Positions 33,647 through 36,263 of a stretch of DNA of 36,263 nt are shown piece after piece (the first letter of the stretch is position 1; each line of letters begins with the position of its first letter). The position numbers and the translations under genes were made by a program. The DNA lies in NCBI RefSeq assembly GCF_021556455.1, contig NZ_JAKGCV010000014.1, positions 1-36,263 on the forward strand, read 5' to 3'. A model generated the notes under the pieces. The model had not been told where the DNA came from. It made no database searches and saw nothing but the letters and a program-made list of their open reading frames with translations. The DNA comes from Streptomyces fuscigenes (GTDB lineage: Bacteria; Actinomycetota; Actinomycetes; Streptomycetales; Streptomycetaceae).

Positions 33647-34180
33647 TCACTTCCTGAAACCGAAGGACGCCTCGCCCTGGGCCTTGGCCCGCAGCCGCTT
33701 GCCCTTCTCGGTCGCCTGCTCGTTCAGCTCCTGCTGGAAGTCCTTCATGTGGGACAGCAGCGCCGCGTCGTGGGCGGCGAGGATCCGGGCCGCCAGCAGC
33801 CCGGCGTTGCGTGCCCCGCCCACGGACACCGTCGCGACGGGCACGCCCGCCGGCATCTGCACGATCGACAGCAGGGAGTCCATGCCGTCCAGGTACTTCA
33901 GGGGAACGGGCACACCGATCACCGGCAGCGGGGTCACGGACGCCAGCATGCCCGGCAGGTGTGCCGCGCCACCCGCGCCCGCGATGATCGCCTTCAGGCC
34001 CCGGTCGGCCGCGCCCTCGCCGTACGCGATCATTTCGCGGGGCATGCGGTGGGCCGAGACGACGTCGATCTCGTAGCGGATCTCGAACTCTTCCAGGGCC
34101 TTGGCCGCGGCCTCCATCACCGGCCAGTCGGAGTCCGAGCCCATCACGATGCCGACGAGAGGTGCGTTGTCGGAGGTCAT
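33647..34180 (-). CDS. purE: N5-carboxyaminoimidazole ribonucleotide mutase
   Basis: 177 residues, normal for class I PurE. Converts N5-CAIR to CAIR in purine synthesis. Motifs: GSDSDWPVM (14-22), SAHRMP (42-47), [12 protein letters not shown] (68-79), and [23 protein letters not shown] 34180 overlaps the purK stop as ATGA, with AGGA upstream. Functions directly after PurK. Confidence 0.97.
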   Translation of the reverse strand: MTSDNAPLVGIVMGSDSDWPVMEAAAKALEEFEIRYEIDVVSAHRMPREMIAYGEGAADRGLKAIIAGAGGAAHLPGMLASVTPLPVIGVPVPLKYLDGMDSLLSIVQMPAGVPVATVSVGGARNAGLLAARILAAHDAALLSHMKDFQQELNEQATEKGKRLRAKAQGEASFGFRK

Positions 34181-35343
34181 TCGGTGATCGTTCCTCGCAG
34201 GTAGCCGGCGGCGTGGCGGGCGCGCTCCAGCACGTCGTCCAGGTCGTCGCCGTAGGTGTTGACGTGACCGACCTTGCGGCCCGGCTTCACGTCCTTGCCG
34301 TACATGTGGATCTTCAGTTGCGGGTCCCGGGCCATGCAGTGCAGATAGGCCGCGTACATGTCGGGGTAGTCGCCGCCGAGCACGTTGCACATCACGGTCC
34401 ACGGCGCGCGGGGCCGCGGGTCGCCGAGGGGGAGGTCGAGCACGGCGCGGACGTGGTTGGCGAACTGCGAGGTGATCGAGCCGTCCTGCGACCAGTGGCC
34501 CGAGTTGTGGGGTCGCATCGCGAGCTCGTTCACGAGGATGCGGCCGTCGCGCGTCTCGAACAGCTCCACGGCCAGGTGGCCGACGACGTCGAGCTCCTTC
34601 GCGATGCGCAGCGCGAGTTCCTGGGCCTCACCCGACAGTTCCTCGGACAGGTCGGGCGCAGGGGCGATCACCGTGTCGCAGACGCCGTTGACCTGCTGCG
34701 ACTCGACGACCGGGTAGGCCACGGCCTGGCCGTGCGGCGAACGCACGACGTTCGCGGCGAGCTCCCGGGCGAAGTCGACCTTCTCCTCGGCGAGGACCGG
34801 TACGCCGGCCTTGAAGGGTTCGGCGGCGTCGGCCTCGGAGCGTACGACCCACACACCCTTGCCGTCGTAGCCGCCGCGGACGGTCTTGAGGACGACCGGG
34901 TAGCCGTCCGACTCAGGCTCGCTGCCCGCGGCGAGGCCCTCGGCGGCGAAGGCCGTCACGTCCGCGGGGCTCGTCACGATCCGGTGGCGTGGACACGGCA
35001 CACCGAGCGCCGTGAGCCGCTCCCGCATCACGCCCTTGTCCTGGGCGTGCGCGAGGGCGTCGGGGCTGGGCCGCACGGTCACGCCGTCCGCCTCCAGCGC
35101 CCGCAGGTGCGCGAGCGGTACGTGCTCGTGGTCGAAGGTGATCACGTCGCAGCCCTGCGCGAAGGCGCGCAGGGTCTCCAGATCGCGGTAGTCGCCGACG
35201 ACGACGTCGGCCACCACCTGCGCCGCGGAGTCCTGCGCTGTGTCACTGAGGAGCTTGAACTTCAGGCCGAGGGGGATGCCCGCCTCGTGGGTCATACGGG
35301 CGAGCTGACCGCCACCGACCATGCCGACTACGGGGAACGTCAC
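34177..35343 (-). CDS. purK: N5-carboxyaminoimidazole ribonucleotide synthase
   Basis: 388-residue ATP-grasp enzyme that carboxylates AIR to N5-CAIR. Motifs: VGGGQLARM (9-17), ATP-grasp [15 protein letters not shown] (151-165, Lys153), and [13 protein letters not shown]. Length fits PurK. GTG 35343 was chosen because TACCCT lies exactly 6 nt upstream and there is no Shine-Dalgarno, suggesting a leaderless mRNA; the frame stays open upstream without a site. First gene of purK-purE-dipeptidase. Confidence 0.97.
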   Translation of the reverse strand: MTFPVVGMVGGGQLARMTHEAGIPLGLKFKLLSDTAQDSAAQVVADVVVGDYRDLETLRAFAQGCDVITFDHEHVPLAHLRALEADGVTVRPSPDALAHAQDKGVMRERLTALGVPCPRHRIVTSPADVTAFAAEGLAAGSEPESDGYPVVLKTVRGGYDGKGVWVVRSEADAAEPFKAGVPVLAEEKVDFARELAANVVRSPHGQAVAYPVVESQQVNGVCDTVIAPAPDLSEELSGEAQELALRIAKELDVVGHLAVELFETRDGRILVNELAMRPHNSGHWSQDGSITSQFANHVRAVLDLPLGDPRPRAPWTVMCNVLGGDYPDMYAAYLHCMARDPQLKIHMYGKDVKPGRKVGHVNTYGDDLDDVLERARHAAGYLRGTITE

Positions 35344-35349
35344 CCGACC

Positions 35350-35355
35350 AGGGTA
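35350..35355 (-). promoter_or_regulatory. leaderless -10 box (TACCCT) of purK
   Basis: On the minus strand TACCCT ends exactly 6 nt before the GTG at 35343. No Shine-Dalgarno lies between and no clear -35 box is seen. Confidence 0.5.
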
Positions 35356-35468
35356 TCCGCAGGCCCCCGGGACGCAGGCAGCCGCACGCCGCCCCGTGTC
35401 CCGGGAGGGCCGGGAGCGGGCGGGGCACCGGTAGCGGCGGACGGCGGGCCGGGGTGCCGGGCGCTGGT

Positions 35469-35474
35469 TAGCAT
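35469..35474 (+). promoter_or_regulatory. -10 box (TAGCAT) of the GtrA gene
   Basis: TAGCAT lies 36 nt before the ATG at 35511. Start near 35481 would give a leader of about 30 nt holding GGACGGGA. The divergent purK promoter is 115 bp away. Confidence 0.4.
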
Positions 35475-35510
35475 GGGCGCGACGACACCGACCGGACGGG
35501 ACGAAATCGT

Positions 35511-36017
35511 ATGAGCGTACGGGGCGCGGACGCGGCACCGCGGTCGCGACTGCACCGCCTGCTCCGGGAGATCGTCAAGTTCGGAGCCGTGGGCGGGGCG
35601 GGGCTGCTGGTGAACCTGCTGGTCTTCAACGTGGTGAGGCACGCCACGGACCTCCAGGTCGTCCGGGCGTCGGTGCTGGCCACGATCGTGTCCATCGCCT
35701 TCAACTACGTCGGCTTCCGCTACTTCGCGTACCGCGACAGCGACAAGTCGGGCCGGACGCGTGAGCTGGTGCTCTTCCTGGCCTTCAGCGCGGTCGGCCT
35801 GGTCATCGAGAACGGCGTCCTCTACGTGGCGACCTACGGCTTCGGCTGGCACACGCCGCTGGAGAACAACGTGTTCAAGTTCATCGGCATCGGTGTGGCC
35901 ACGCTGTTCCGCTTCTGGTCGTACCGCTCGTGGGTGTTCAAGGCGCTGCCCGTCGGTGAGGAATCGTTCCTGGAGCACGGCAAGGACCGGAAGGCCCAGC
36001 CCGACCGAGTCGCCTGA
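35511..36017 (+). CDS. GtrA-family membrane protein
   Basis: 168 residues with the four membrane segments of GtrA/DPMS-like proteins (about 24-44, 53-71, 85-106, 121-140). Signatures include IVKFGAVGGAGLLVNLLVFN and FNYVGFRYFAYR, and a C-terminal RFWSYRSWVFK. The family helps move or present lipid-linked sugars in cell-surface glycan synthesis. ATG 35511 has a weak GGGA site 9 nt upstream. Divergent from purK; no glycosyltransferase is directly beside it within the window. Confidence 0.9.
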   Translation: MSVRGADAAPRSRLHRLLREIVKFGAVGGAGLLVNLLVFNVVRHATDLQVVRASVLATIVSIAFNYVGFRYFAYRDSDKSGRTRELVLFLAFSAVGLVIENGVLYVATYGFGWHTPLENNVFKFIGIGVATLFRFWSYRSWVFKALPVGEESFLEHGKDRKAQPDRVA

Positions 36018-36050
36018 CCCCGCACCGAGCCGGGCAGCGTCGGCATGTGG

Positions 36051-36142
36051 CGGCAGGGCGCGCCGGTGTGCGGCGGCAGGGCGCGCCGGCATGCGACGGC
36101 AGGGCGCGCCGGCATGCGACGGCAGGGCGCGCCGGTATGCGA
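36051..36142. repeat. 23-bp tandem repeat, 4 copies
   Basis: Four adjacent 23-bp units at 36051, 36074, 36097 and 36120, each starting CGGCAGGGCGCGCCGG; only the next few bases vary (TGTGCGG, CATGCGA, CATGCGA, TATGCGA). Each unit holds the palindrome GGCGCGCC, and the middle two also GCATGC. It begins 34 nt after the GtrA stop. The last 121 bases of the window show nothing further. Confidence 0.95.
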
Positions 36143-36263
36143 CAGGGCCGCGGGTCCCCAAGGCGGCGGGAGCCCCAGGGCCGCCGGGCCGTGGGGCCGT
36201 GGGGGCTGCTGGGCCTCAAAGCCGACTGGCCCTGGTGCCGCCGGGCCGCCGGGCCGCGCGGCC

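Overview
The window is about 36 kb of very GC-rich DNA with third-position GC codon bias, frequent GTG starts, GGAGG-type ribosome binding sites and TAnnnT -10 boxes. It reads as the chromosome of a Streptomyces or a very close actinomycete. I see no phage, plasmid, insertion-sequence, rRNA or tRNA gene. Most genes are conserved core genes. The accessory signal lies in one polysaccharide cluster, one small regulatory operon and the unusually repeat-filled spaces between genes.

Layout. 1-4 kb: a Bax-inhibitor-1/YccA membrane protein, a small DUF4287-like protein, a small unknown protein, and a membrane-anchored unknown protein with an in-frame repeat. 4-8.3 kb: a thiolase and an SGNH esterase on the minus strand, divergent from cystathionine beta-synthase (cbs). 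8.3-13.2 kb: a lipoprotein polysaccharide deacetylase with an altered metal site, a gene-free kilobase full of repeats, a small membrane protein, an RpiR-type regulator with a clear operator, and another membrane protein. 13.4-16 kb: a minus-strand operon with three roadblock/LC7-like proteins and one DUF4388-like protein. 17-24.2 kb: a fold-type III PLP decarboxylase homologue, divergent from the histidine utilisation operon hutU - M20 amidohydrolase - hutF - hutI. 24.5-32.2 kb: a polysaccharide cluster (CelD-like acyltransferase, GT2 glycosyltransferase, NodB deacetylase, GT-C-like membrane protein, small membrane protein, GH26-like hydrolase). 32.4-36 kb: purK-purE-dipeptidase on the minus strand, divergent from a GtrA-family gene.

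How the genes work together. The hut operon carries urocanate through imidazolonepropionate and formiminoglutamate to N-formylglutamate. No hutG is present, and the M20 hydrolase sits where an N-formylglutamate deformylase would be expected. hutH is not in the window. The polysaccharide genes look able to make, acylate or deacetylate, and trim an extracellular glycan, but no priming enzyme or flippase is present. The roadblock operon resembles a conservon stripped of its kinase and GTPase.

Two global patterns stand out. At least a dozen short tandem-repeat arrays with unrelated units (6 to 36 bp) lie mostly between genes. Several genes (2051, 11637, 35343 and possibly 51) have a TAnnnT hexamer exactly 6 nt before the start codon, as expected for leaderless mRNAs. 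All functional assignments are from reading motifs; no database search was possible.
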